DNA of 64,000 bases from assembly GCF_003390865.1 (NCBI RefSeq), contig NZ_QMEJ01000004.1, positions 62,001 through 126,000 on the forward strand. Direction: 5' to 3'. The notes beneath the pieces are model-generated. The model saw only the letters and a program-made list of their open reading frames with translations. It searched no databases and was not told where the DNA came from. This DNA comes from Tropicimonas sp. IMCC34011. GTDB lineage: Bacteria > Pseudomonadota > Alphaproteobacteria > Rhodobacterales > Rhodobacteraceae. Below are positions 19,264-28,184 of the stretch, piece after piece (position 1 is the stretch's first letter; each line of letters opens with the position of its first letter). A program made the translations under genes and the position numbers.

Positions 19264-20160
19264 ATGCATCCTTTCAGGACGAAGGCGCGCCTCGACGGGC
19301 GGTGCAGGGTTTGCGGGCAGCCCGTCCCGCCCGAACGCGCAGGGCTCGGGATCTGCGGCAACCCCGTCTGCCAGACCCGCGCGACGATCGAGGCGGCCTC
19401 CGCCGAGGTAAAGCGCAAGGCCGAGGAGAGGGATGCGGCCGAGGCAAAGGGGCTGGCGCGCGTGTCCCACGTCCTCGAAGCGACCGCTGCGCAGGCCGGC
19501 GAGCCGGATCTGGACAGGATCGCGACGGGCGTCGTTCCCCATATCACCCTGACCGAGGTGCCGCAGGAGGAGGAGCAGCTGGAGCGGTTCGAGACCAATC
19601 TCGACCGCGCCATCGCGGAGGCGCTCGGGGAGGAAGAGGCGCCGGAATGGCTTCAGACCGAAGCGGAGGGCGATCCCGACTTCGTCCAGCGCGCGGAGCA
19701 TCAGCAGGGCGATCCGCTCTCTCTCGACGCCGCCTGCATCGCGTGTCGCGGCGAGTGCTGCATGCAGGGCAACGGCCGGGACGCCTTCATCAACATGCGC
19801 ACGATCCAGTGGTACCTCCGCCAGAACCCCGAGGCTAAGAGGGAGGAGATTCGGCAGGACTACCTCTCCCGCCTGCCCGAGGCGCATATCGAACGCTCCT
19901 GCGTCTACCACACGAATACCGGCTGCGCCCTGCCCCGCGAGATGCGGGCCGATGTCTGCAATCGCTGGGAATGCCGGTGGCGGGACGCCCTCAGGGGCGA
20001 GATCCGCCGCAAGGGCGCCGCCCGCTCCGCCGTGGTCGGCCTGCCCCGCGACCACGACGACCATCCCGAGGAGGGTGGCCCCCGCATCCGTGCCGTCGCC
20101 ATCGACGAGCATTCCCGCGTCGCCATCAACGACGGCTTCCGAGCCGGTCCCCTCAAATAG
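19264..20160 (+). CDS. cysteine-cluster protein of unknown function (YkgJ-like CxxCxxxCC)
   Basis: A 298-residue soluble protein with two metal-binding-like regions. The N terminus holds a zinc-ribbon-like set (Cys14, Cys17, Cys31, Cys36 in GRCRVCG and ICGNPVC). A later cluster CIACRGECC (Cys158, 161, 165, 166) is followed by SCVYHTNTGCALP and DVCNRWEC. The cluster resembles the YkgJ-type Fe/Zn-chelating family. The region between is acidic and helical. The start at 19264 is chosen because MHPFRTKARLDGRC leads straight into the first cysteines. Function is not known. It stands alone between ettA and cspA. Confidence 0.75.
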   Translation: MHPFRTKARLDGRCRVCGQPVPPERAGLGICGNPVCQTRATIEAASAEVKRKAEERDAAEAKGLARVSHVLEATAAQAGEPDLDRIATGVVPHITLTEVPQEEEQLERFETNLDRAIAEALGEEEAPEWLQTEAEGDPDFVQRAEHQQGDPLSLDAACIACRGECCMQGNGRDAFINMRTIQWYLRQNPEAKREEIRQDYLSRLPEAHIERSCVYHTNTGCALPREMRADVCNRWECRWRDALRGEIRRKGAARSAVVGLPRDHDDHPEEGGPRIRAVAIDEHSRVAINDGFRAGPLK

Positions 20161-20501
20161 CCACCGGGCGGCGTCCCGGGGCCGGCTCGGGGCGTTCCGC
20201 CGCAGCCTTCCGCGAGAGAAGTGGTTTAAGGCCGCCGGAATGTGCGCTAGGCTTGACACTCCGTTCCCGAGCCGGCGCGGTCCAAATCGATTTTGAAAAC
20301 ACGACGCCGAGAGCCGGGGCGGGCCCTGTCCATGCCCCCTTGCGCGGTGGCGCTCTTTGGCGCATGATGCGACCTGCGAACGCGCTGCGCCGCATCGAAC
20401 ACTGTCCTCGCTACCCGTGCTGTCAGTCCCTCGATCGTAAGCGACTGAAGCCGACCTGCCGCAATATCGCGGGCAGGAGACTAGCAAGGAAGGGTCACAT
20501 C
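20161..20501 (+). other. 341-bp gap with probable cold-shock mRNA leader
   Basis: No gene is supported here. A consensus -35 hexamer TTGACA lies at 20253-20258, but the -10 region 17 bp on (CGCGGT) is poor. If used, it gives a leader of about 210 bases. Near its 3' end CCTGCC (20455-20460) can pair with GGCAGG (20472-20477), placing a hairpin just before the ribosome site. Such leaders are known for cold-shock genes; structure switching here is inference. Confidence 0.35.
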
Positions 20502-20708
20502 ATGGCCACCGGCACCGTTAAATGGTTCAACTCCACCAAGGGTTACGGCTTCATCGCCCCCGATGGTGGCGGCAAGGACGTCTTCGTCCACATCTCCGCT
20601 GTCGAGCGCGCCGGCCTCACGGGCCTCGCGGATGACCAGAAGGTCACCTTCGACATCGAATCCGGCCGCGACGGCCGCGCCAGCGCCTCCAACCTCGCGC
20701 TGGCCTGA
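20502..20708 (+). CDS. cspA: cold-shock protein
   Basis: A 68-residue single cold-shock domain that binds RNA and single-stranded DNA. It starts ATGTVKWFNSTKGYGFI and has RNP1 KGYGFI (residues 13-18) and RNP2 VFVHI (27-31). The ribosome site AAGGAAGGG ends 7 bp before the ATG at 20502. Many alphaproteobacteria carry several such genes; nothing in the sequence shows whether this one is cold-induced. It is convergent with the ParA-like gene across a 36-bp gap holding a UUCG-loop hairpin. Confidence 0.95.
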   Translation: MATGTVKWFNSTKGYGFIAPDGGGKDVFVHISAVERAGLTGLADDQKVTFDIESGRDGRASASNLALA

Positions 20709-20717
20709 ACCGGGACT

Positions 20718-20742
20718 GCGGAACGGCCTTCGGGCCCTCCGC
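20718..20742. terminator. hairpin with UUCG tetraloop between convergent cspA and parA-like gene
   Basis: GGCC-TTCG-GGCC (20725-20736) is a C(UUCG)G stem-loop, extended by GCGGA (20718-20722) pairing with TCCGC (20738-20742). No T-run follows on either strand. Position between convergent genes suggests a transcript end. Confidence 0.55.
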
Positions 20743-20744
20743 GC

Positions 20745-21383
20745 TCAGGCGAGGCCGATGAGGCGCGCGATCTCAGTCGAGAGCGCCGCGATCTCCGCCC
20801 TCGCCGCACCGGCACGCTTTTCCTCCGGCGCGGCCCGTCCGCGCCCGAGGCTCTCGGCATAGGCCACGCGATTCCCGAGCACCGTCTCGGCAATCTCGGC
20901 CCCGAGCTCCGTCAGGTTCTCCGATATTTCCGCCGTCAGCCGCGTTCCCGGTCGCGCACGATTGAGAACGAGCAGCGTCTTCCGATGCTCCCGCTTCGCC
21001 AGCTCCAGCACGCTTTCGGTCGCCCAGACATCAAGGTGGCTCGCGGAGACCGGCACCAGAACCAGATCCGCCTCCCGCAAGGCCGGCCGGAGATCGGCAT
21101 CCACCTTGGGCGGGGTATCCACGATCACCACGTCGTTCTCCCGACGCAGCTTCTCCACCTCGTATGAGACGCCCCATGCGGAGGCCGTGGAGAACTCCAT
21201 GTCCGCCTCCCCGAGCGCATCCCGTCTGGTCATGAACCATCGGCCGAGGCTGCCCTGCGGGTCGGTGTCGAGGAGCGCCACGCGGCGGCCCTCCAGCCTG
21301 TAGGCGCAGGCAAGATTCGCTGCCAGCGTCGTCTTGCCGGAGCCGCCCTTCTGCTGCGCCAGCGTGATCGTTCGGCCGGCCAT
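20745..21383 (-). CDS. ParA-family ATPase (orphan)
   Basis: A 212-residue deviant-Walker ATPase: QQKGGSGKTT at residues 10-19 has the signature Lys before GG, followed by DTDPQGSLGRWF and VIVDTPPKVDADLRPAL. It is shorter than chromosomal ParA (about 260 residues) and has no N-terminal DNA-binding extension or neighbouring parB, so it is probably not the chromosome-partition ParA; a role in placing some other cargo is possible. The start at 21383 gives MAGRTITLAQQKGG. It is divergent from tamA across 202 bp. Confidence 0.85.
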   Translation of the reverse strand: MAGRTITLAQQKGGSGKTTLAANLACAYRLEGRRVALLDTDPQGSLGRWFMTRRDALGEADMEFSTASAWGVSYEVEKLRRENDVVIVDTPPKVDADLRPALREADLVLVPVSASHLDVWATESVLELAKREHRKTLLVLNRARPGTRLTAEISENLTELGAEIAETVLGNRVAYAESLGRGRAAPEEKRAGAARAEIAALSTEIARLIGLA

Positions 21384-21585
21384 GCTGTCGCTCACCTTGC
21401 TGGAATTGTCGAACTTCCTTGGGGTTAGCCTCGCCGAAAGGAAGGGGCGCCGCAAGGAGCCGTTCGCGCCGGGGCCGCAGCCCCGCCCGTGGCGAGGCAC
21501 ACGTTTTGTTTATGCCCGATCTCGGTTCGCAACGTCACCTTGGCCATGGCGCCGTGCCCGGACCGTCGTTAAACATTGATGCGAC

Positions 21586-23400
21586 ATGACACGCACCCCA
21601 GCTTTCCTGCGCCCCGTGGCGCTCGCTGCCGCCCTTGCCGCAGGCGCAGGGCCGGCGTTCACCCAGAACCTCGACCTCGTGGTCAGCAGTTCCGACGAAG
21701 ACCTCAAGAGCGCGCTGAACGCCGCCTCCGTCCTGCGTGCGGCGTTCCAGGACGAGGAGCGCGGCCCGGCCGAACTCGTCGCGGCGGCGAAGGCGGAATA
21801 TGCGCGTCTCCTGACGGCGCTCTATTCCGAAGGCTATTACGGCGGCGTCATCAACGTCTTCGTCGACGGGCGGGAGGCGGCGGACCTGTCCCCCCTGTCG
21901 GCACCGTCCGGCATCGGCCGGATCGTGGTGAACGTTCAGCCCGGGCCCCAGTTCGTCTTCTCCGAGGCGCGGATAGATCCCCTCTCTCCCGAGACGGACC
22001 TGCCTGAGGAATTCGCCGTAGGCGAACCTGCCGCGGCCTCGATCATCGGCGATGCGGCGAATGCCGGGATCGACGGCTGGCGCAATCTTGGCTTCGCGCG
22101 GGCGGACATCGCCTCCGAGGACATCACCGCCAATCACGCCGCGAACACCCTCTCGGCCCGGATCGGCATCTCCACCGGCCCGCGCCTGCGCTTCGGCCGC
22201 CCGGTCATCACCGGCAACGAGCGCGTGCGCACCGAGCGCATTCGCACGATCGCCGGCATCCCGGAGGGGGAGATCTACGACCCGGAGGAGCTGGAGCAGG
22301 CCACGAAGCGGCTTCGGCGCACCGAAGCGTTCCGCTCGATCACCGTCTCCGATGCGGAGACCCTCGCAGCCGACGGCTCCCTTCCCATCGACATCGCGGT
22401 GGTCGAGGAGAAGCGCCGCCGCCTCGGCGTCGGCCTCGAATATTCCTCGGTGGAAGGCCTGACCTTCACCACCTTCTGGCTGCACCGGAACCTGCTTGGC
22501 GGGGCCGAACGGCTCCGGTTCGACTTCGACGTGACCAACATTGGCGCGACCGAGGAAGACAACGGGATCGATTACGCGCTTACCGGCTTCTTCCGCCGCC
22601 CGGCGACCTTCACCCCCGATACCAACCTTCTGATCAATGGCGCCATCGAGTCCGAGGACGAGCCCGGCTACAAGTCGGACTCGCTGACCTTCGGTGTCGG
22701 CCTCGAGCGGATCTTCTCGGAACGGCTGACCGGGACCGTCGGCGTCGCGCTGCGCGCGGGACAGGTCGAGGATGCGTTCGGTGAGCGTGAATTCTCCCTC
22801 GTCTCGCTGCCCGTCAGCCTGACCTACAACACCCGGGACACCGATCTCGACGCGACCGAGGGTGTCTACATCAAGGCGGACGTCTCCCCCTTCGTCGGCA
22901 TCAGCGACATCGACAGCGGGGCCCTCACGGAAGTCGACGCGCGGGCCTATTACGGCTTCGGCGCACAGGACCGCGTCGTGCTCGCGGGCCGCGCCCAGCT
23001 CGGCTCCCTCACCGGCCCCGACATCGACAGCGCGCCGCCCGATTACCTCTTCTTCGCCGGCGGCGGCGGATCGGTGCGAGGGCATCCGTTCCAGACCCTC
23101 GGCACCGACGAGATCGACGATACGGTGATCGGCGGGCGCTCCTATGTTGCGCTGTCCGCGGAGGTTCGCACCAAGGTGACGGACAAGATCGGCATCGTCG
23201 GGTTCTACGACACCGGCTATGTCGGCGAGGAGGAATTCCCCGACGGCTCGGGCGAGACCATCTCCGGCGCCGGTCTCGGCCTGCGCTATGCCACGGGGAT
23301 CGGTCCCATCCGCGTCGATGTGGCGACGCCCGTCGGCGACACGCCGGACGAGGACGCGGCGGCAGTTCAGTTCTACATCGGTATCGGGCAGGCCTTTTGA
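21586..23400 (+). CDS. tamA: autotransporter/translocation assembly factor TamA (Omp85 family)
   Basis: Outer-membrane beta-barrel of 604 residues in the BamA/TamA family. A signal peptide covers about residues 1-26 (ending AGPAFTQ). POTRA-like domains follow (LLTALYSEGYYGGVINVFVDGREAADL; LRFGRPVITGNERVRTERIRTIAGIPEGEIYDPEEL), then a surface-antigen barrel with the VRGHPFQTLG segment near residue 500, corresponding to the lid-lock (V)RGY/F motif. The protein ends in Phe (GIGQAF), as outer-membrane barrels usually do. The stop overlaps tamB by one base. Confidence 0.94.
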   Translation: MTRTPAFLRPVALAAALAAGAGPAFTQNLDLVVSSSDEDLKSALNAASVLRAAFQDEERGPAELVAAAKAEYARLLTALYSEGYYGGVINVFVDGREAADLSPLSAPSGIGRIVVNVQPGPQFVFSEARIDPLSPETDLPEEFAVGEPAAASIIGDAANAGIDGWRNLGFARADIASEDITANHAANTLSARIGISTGPRLRFGRPVITGNERVRTERIRTIAGIPEGEIYDPEELEQATKRLRRTEAFRSITVSDAETLAADGSLPIDIAVVEEKRRRLGVGLEYSSVEGLTFTTFWLHRNLLGGAERLRFDFDVTNIGATEEDNGIDYALTGFFRRPATFTPDTNLLINGAIESEDEPGYKSDSLTFGVGLERIFSERLTGTVGVALRAGQVEDAFGEREFSLVSLPVSLTYNTRDTDLDATEGVYIKADVSPFVGISDIDSGALTEVDARAYYGFGAQDRVVLAGRAQLGSLTGPDIDSAPPDYLFFAGGGGSVRGHPFQTLGTDEIDDTVIGGRSYVALSAEVRTKVTDKIGIVGFYDTGYVGEEEFPDGSGETISGAGLGLRYATGIGPIRVDVATPVGDTPDEDAAAVQFYIGIGQAF

Positions 23401-26400
23401 TGCGCGCATTCCTTGCAGCACTCACCGCCGTGGTTCTCGCCACGGGCGTCGCCCATGCCCAGGAAGACCGTGACGTCGGCCTGCTCCAGGGCTTCATCGA
23501 GGACCGGCTCTCGGGCGGCGGCCGCCAGATCCGCATCGAGGGCTTCGAGGGCGCGCTCTCCTCTCGCGCCACGATCGAGGAGCTGACGATCGCGGACGAG
23601 GAAGGCACCTGGTTCACGCTGAGAAACGCCGTTCTCGACTGGAATCGCTCGGCGCTCCTGCGCGGCCGCTTCACCGTGACCGAACTTTCCGCCGAAGAGC
23701 TGATCGTCGAGCGTCGCCCGATCACGGAGCCTGAGGTGGACGTGCCGAGCGCGCAGGCCTCCGGCTTCTCCCTGCCCGAGCTTCCCGTCTCGGTGAATAT
23801 CGGCGAGGTCTCCATCGGACGTGCCGTCCTCGGCGAGGACATCATCGGCCAGGAGGCCGTCCTGTCGCTCGAGGGGTCCGCCTCCCTCGCGGATGGCAGC
23901 GGCGAGGCGGACCTCACGCTCCAGCGGCTCGACGGCCCCGAGGGACAGATCGCCCTCGATGCCGCCTTCGACGGGGAGTCCGAGGTCCTGTCCCTTGACC
24001 TGCGGGTCGACGAGGCGGCGAACGGTCTGGCAGTCAACCTGCTGAACATCCCCGGCGCGCCCTCCCTCGAGCTGAAAGTGCAGGGTGAAGGGCCGCTCGA
24101 CGACTTCACCGCCGAGATCGCCCTCGACACCGACGGCGAACCCCGCGTGACCGGCACTGTCGCCCTCGACGGCACCGACGATGGCGGCCGGGCGTTCGAC
24201 GTGGAGATCGGCGGCGACATCACCCAGATCGTCCAGCCCGATTACGAGGACTTCCTCGGCTCGAACATAGCGCTCATCCTGCGCGGGCGGCAGACCGGCG
24301 ACGGCCGTACCGTCATCGAGGAGCTGGGCATCTCCGCGCTCTCGCTCACGCTGGAGGGCTCTGCCGCCATCGGAGCGGACGGACTTCCAGATGCGTTCGA
24401 CCTCGAAGGCGCGCTCCGCGCAAGCGACGGCGGCTCCGTCACCCTGCCCTTCGGGGGCGGCGACACGGAGGTCGACCGCGCTCAGATCACGGCGAGTTTC
24501 GACGGCGCCGTCAGCGACCGGTGGACGCTGGACCTCATCGCGCAGGGGATCGACCAGCCGCAGATCGAGATCGCGACCCTTCGGCTCGGTGGCGGCGGCA
24601 CCATCGCCGCTCCGCGCGCCGAAGGCGGCGAACGCGCCGTCACGGCGGATCTGACCTTCACCGCGGGCGGTATCGACCCGGCGGACGAAGCTCTGGGCGA
24701 CGCTGTCGGAGAGGACATCCGCGGCGACGTCAACCTCACCTGGGCGGATGGGGAGCCGCTCGAACTGACCTCCCTGAACGTGATCGGTACGAACTACTCC
24801 GCCGCGATCGAGGGCATCGCGCGTCTCCAGAACCGCTCGATCCTCTTCGAGGGCGACGCCGCGCTGAACGCGGACGATCTCTCCCGCTTTTCCGGCGTCG
24901 CGGGCCGTCCTCTCACCGGCGATGTCGAAGTGACCCTATCGGGCAATGTCGATGCGCTCGGCGGGATCTTTGATGCGGAACTCAGTCTTCAGGGCACCGA
25001 TCTCAGCATCGGCCAGGAGACTGCGGACGAGCTTCTGGACGGTCCCGTCTCCATCGATCTGTCCGCTGCGCGAGATACCGGCGGCACCACGCTGCGCGCC
25101 TTCTTGATCGACAGCCCGGCGATCACCGCAAGCGGCGAAGGCCGCCTCGGGCCCACCGACAGCGACCTTGTCCTGACCGCCCGGCTTGCCGATCTCGGCA
25201 TCCTCGTCGAGGATTACAGCGGCCCCGTCACCCTTGAGGGCCGGGTTCAGAACAGCGCGCCCGAAGTCTACGATGTGGCCGTCGATCTGGCCGCGCCCTA
25301 CGATCTGACCGCCCGCATCGACGGCCGCATCGCCGAAGGCACGAGTGATGTGGACCTGGCCGTCTCCCTGCCGGACATCGCGCCCTATCTGCCCGATACG
25401 GACTATAGCGGCCCGCTCGACGTCACCGGCAACGTCGCCGAGACCGGCGAAGGCCGCTGGCGCGTGGACGTCGAGGGGTCCGGCCCCTACGAAAGCTCCT
25501 TCGACATTTCCGGCCCGGTCGGCGACGGACGCAGCAATATCGAGGGCACGGTATCCTTGCCCGATGTCGCCCCCCTCGCGCCGGGCGCCGACATTTCCGG
25601 CCCGATCCGGGTCACGGGCTCCGCGGTGCAGAATGACGAAGGTCTCTTCGTCGTCGACGTCGAGGGCTCCGGCCCCTACGAGAGCACGTTCGACCTCGAG
25701 GGTCCGGTGGGGTCGGGCCGAACCGCGCTCGCGGGCCGCGTCGCCATCCCCGAGATCGCCCCCCTCCTTCCCGAGACGCTGGACTACAAGGGCGCCGTCG
25801 AGGTGACCGGCAGCTTCCGCCAGGGCCCCGAGGGCCGCATCGTCGTCGATGTGGACGGCTCAGGCCCCTACGGCTCGACCTTCGCCGTCGAAGGTCCCGT
25901 GGGCGGCGGCGAAACCTCTCTGCAGGGGGCCGTCGCGATCCCCGATATCCAGCCGCTCGTCCCGGGCGGGAATTACTCGGGCCCGCTGAGCGTCACCGGC
26001 ACTGCCGAGCAAGGGGCAGACGGCCGTTTCGTCCTCGATGTCGAGGGGACCGGCCCATACGACAGCGTCTTTTCCGTCGAGGGTCCGGTCGGCGGCGGCG
26101 AGACCTCCATCGTCTTTGATGCCGCGCTTCCCGATATCGCGCCGCTGGCGCCGGGCGATTATTCCGGCCCCCTCAGCGTGTCCGGCACGGCCGCCCAGAC
26201 GGGCGAGGGCCGCTTCGCCATCGACGTGAACGGCTCCGGTCCCTACGACAGCACTTTCGCGGTGGAAGGTCCCGTGGGCGACGGACGCAGCGAGGTCTCC
26301 CTCGCGCTCAACCTGCCATCCCTCTCTCCGATCGCATCCGGCATACCGGGCGGCCTCAGCGTCACCGGGGACGTGGCCGAGAACGGGGACAGTCGCTTCC

Positions 26401-28151
26401 GCGTCGATCTCGATGCCTCCGGCCCCTATGGCGCGTCAGCCTCGGTCGAGGGTCTTGCGGGCGCCACCGGGACGGACGTGGACGTGCGCGTTTCGGTGCC
26501 GAATGTCGGCGCCATCGCTCCCGGCATCAACGGCCCCCTGACCCTGACCTCCTCCGTGGAACAGGTCGAGGATACTCAGCGCTACCGGATCGATGCGGAT
26601 TTCTCCGGTCCCTACAGCACCTCGGGCACGGTGGCGGGCGTGGTCGGCGCCGAGGGCAGCGACGTGGATCTTGCCGTCTCGATACCGAACATCGCCCCCC
26701 TCGCGCCCGGCCTGTCCGGCACGGTGCGTGTTGCGGGCAACCTCCAGCAGTCGCAAAGCGGGTACGCGGTCGATCTCGACGTGACCGGCCCCGGCCCGGC
26801 CCGCGCTTCGGTGGACGGCACGATCGCACCGGACTTCGGCAGCGCGGATCTGGACGCCACGGGCAGCGTTCCCCTAGGCCTCGCCAATGCCGCACTCGAT
26901 CCCAACCAGATCGTCGGCACGGCCAGCTTCGACCTCGGCCTGAACGGCCCGCTCGAGCTTGCCTCCGTCGCCGGCACTGTCAGCACGAATGGCGCGCGCT
27001 TCTTCCTGCCGAACCTGTCGCAGGCGATCACCGACATCAACGCGACGGTGAACCTGGGTGGTGGCACGGCCCGCATCGACGCCTCTGCCCGTGGCGGCGA
27101 TGGCGGGCGGCTGTCGGCGAACGGCTCGCTCGGCCTCGGCGCGGGGCTGCCCGCCGATATCGCCATCAACATCCGCAACTACGTCCTGCGCGATCCCGAG
27201 CTTTACGAGACCCGCGTCAGCGGCGATCTGCAACTCAGCGGCCCGCTTGCCGGAAGCGGCGGGATCAGCGGGCGTCTGAACCTCGGCGAAACCGAGATCC
27301 GCGTCCCGGACAGCGGCCTCGGCTTCGGCGGGGACATTCCCGAGATCACCCATATCAACGAGCCGCGCCCGGTCTACATCACCCGCCTGCGCGCCGATCT
27401 GGCCGGGCCGAACGCCGATACGGATGGAGACGATGCGTCCGGCGGCGGCTCCGGGGGCCTCAATCTCGACATACGCATCGTTGCGGACAACCAGATCTTC
27501 GTGCGCGGACGCGGCCTCGAGGCGGAACTCGGCGGCCAGCTGACCCTCGGGGGGACGACGTCCGACATCGTTCCCGTCGGTCGGTTCGAGCTGATCCGCG
27601 GCCGCCTCGACATCCTCGGCGAACGCATCGTCCTCGATCAGGGCGCAATCACGCTTCAGGGTGATTTCGTGCCCTACGTGTCCCTCAGCGCCTCCACCGA
27701 AACGGACGAATACACCATCACGATCAGCGTCGAAGGCCCGGTGGACGATCCTGAGATCAGCTTCAACTCCAACCCCTCCCTGCCGCAGGAAGAGGTGCTG
27801 GCGCAGTTCCTCTTCGGCCGGGACGTCACGCAGCTGTCGCCCCTACAGGCGGCGCAACTCGCCAATGCCGTGGCCACTCTCACCGGGCGCGGCGGCGTCG
27901 GCATCGTGGGACAGATCCGGGAGAACCTCGGCCTCGACGATCTCGACTTCACAACCGACGAGACCGGCGGCACCCAGCTGCGCATCGGCAAGTACCTGTC
28001 GGACAACGTCTATACCGACGTGACGACGGGCAGCGACGGCGACACCGAGATCAATCTCAACATCGACGTCCGCCGCAACGTGACGGTCAAGGGGTCCGCC
28101 GGCTCGGACGGCGAAACCAGCCTCGGCATCTTTTTCGAGCGCGATTACTGA
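23400..28151 (+). CDS. tamB: translocation and assembly module protein TamB
   Basis: A 1583-residue inner-membrane-anchored AsmA-like protein that spans the periplasm as a long beta-groove and, with TamA, supports outer-membrane protein or lipid delivery. An N-terminal signal-anchor (MRAFLAALTAVVLATGVAHA) is followed by repetitive beta-structure. The C-terminal DUF490 region is recognisable by RGRLDILGERIVLDQGAITLQG and FLFGRDVTQLSPLQAAQLANAVATL. The ATG at 23400 shares a base with the tamA stop; a TTG one codon upstream is less likely. Residues about 630-1135 are a tandem array of 61-64-residue units (annotated separately). Confidence 0.94.
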   Translation: MRAFLAALTAVVLATGVAHAQEDRDVGLLQGFIEDRLSGGGRQIRIEGFEGALSSRATIEELTIADEEGTWFTLRNAVLDWNRSALLRGRFTVTELSAEELIVERRPITEPEVDVPSAQASGFSLPELPVSVNIGEVSIGRAVLGEDIIGQEAVLSLEGSASLADGSGEADLTLQRLDGPEGQIALDAAFDGESEVLSLDLRVDEAANGLAVNLLNIPGAPSLELKVQGEGPLDDFTAEIALDTDGEPRVTGTVALDGTDDGGRAFDVEIGGDITQIVQPDYEDFLGSNIALILRGRQTGDGRTVIEELGISALSLTLEGSAAIGADGLPDAFDLEGALRASDGGSVTLPFGGGDTEVDRAQITASFDGAVSDRWTLDLIAQGIDQPQIEIATLRLGGGGTIAAPRAEGGERAVTADLTFTAGGIDPADEALGDAVGEDIRGDVNLTWADGEPLELTSLNVIGTNYSAAIEGIARLQNRSILFEGDAALNADDLSRFSGVAGRPLTGDVEVTLSGNVDALGGIFDAELSLQGTDLSIGQETADELLDGPVSIDLSAARDTGGTTLRAFLIDSPAITASGEGRLGPTDSDLVLTARLADLGILVEDYSGPVTLEGRVQNSAPEVYDVAVDLAAPYDLTARIDGRIAEGTSDVDLAVSLPDIAPYLPDTDYSGPLDVTGNVAETGEGRWRVDVEGSGPYESSFDISGPVGDGRSNIEGTVSLPDVAPLAPGADISGPIRVTGSAVQNDEGLFVVDVEGSGPYESTFDLEGPVGSGRTALAGRVAIPEIAPLLPETLDYKGAVEVTGSFRQGPEGRIVVDVDGSGPYGSTFAVEGPVGGGETSLQGAVAIPDIQPLVPGGNYSGPLSVTGTAEQGADGRFVLDVEGTGPYDSVFSVEGPVGGGETSIVFDAALPDIAPLAPGDYSGPLSVSGTAAQTGEGRFAIDVNGSGPYDSTFAVEGPVGDGRSEVSLALNLPSLSPIASGIPGGLSVTGDVAENGDSRFRVDLDASGPYGASASVEGLAGATGTDVDVRVSVPNVGAIAPGINGPLTLTSSVEQVEDTQRYRIDADFSGPYSTSGTVAGVVGAEGSDVDLAVSIPNIAPLAPGLSGTVRVAGNLQQSQSGYAVDLDVTGPGPARASVDGTIAPDFGSADLDATGSVPLGLANAALDPNQIVGTASFDLGLNGPLELASVAGTVSTNGARFFLPNLSQAITDINATVNLGGGTARIDASARGGDGGRLSANGSLGLGAGLPADIAINIRNYVLRDPELYETRVSGDLQLSGPLAGSGGISGRLNLGETEIRVPDSGLGFGGDIPEITHINEPRPVYITRLRADLAGPNADTDGDDASGGGSGGLNLDIRIVADNQIFVRGRGLEAELGGQLTLGGTTSDIVPVGRFELIRGRLDILGERIVLDQGAITLQGDFVPYVSLSASTETDEYTITISVEGPVDDPEISFNSNPSLPQEEVLAQFLFGRDVTQLSPLQAAQLANAVATLTGRGGVGIVGQIRENLGLDDLDFTTDETGGTQLRIGKYLSDNVYTDVTTGSDGDTEINLNIDVRRNVTVKGSAGSDGETSLGIFFERDY
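25285..26820 (+). repeat. tandem 61-64-codon repeat inside tamB (about nine units)
   Basis: Each unit reads roughly (S)GPY-(D/E)S-x-F-x-(V/I)(E/S)GPVG-x-G, then LPDIAPLAPG, then (Y)SGPLSVTG. The Tyr codon of the PY step falls at 25299, 25488, 25677, 25869, 26058, 26244, 26427 and 26613, giving spacings of 189, 189, 192, 189, 186, 183 and 186 bp. A degenerate last unit lies near 26800. The central units are most alike and the outer units more diverged. Confidence 0.85.
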
Positions 28152-28154
28152 AGA

Positions 28155-28176
28155 CGGGGGGCTTCATTGCCCCCCG
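28155..28176. terminator. hairpin between convergent tamB and nuclease gene
   Basis: CGGGGGGC (28155-28162) pairs with GCCCCCCG (28169-28176) around TTCATT. No T-run follows. It sits in the 33-bp gap between convergent stops and probably serves both transcripts. Confidence 0.6.
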
Positions 28177-28184
28177 GCCCGTGC

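Noticed and set aside
21471-21484. GGGGC-CGCA-GCCCC hairpin in the parA-like/tamA gap as a terminator
   Set aside because: It lies upstream of both divergent genes and has no T-run; it may be chance in GC-rich DNA.
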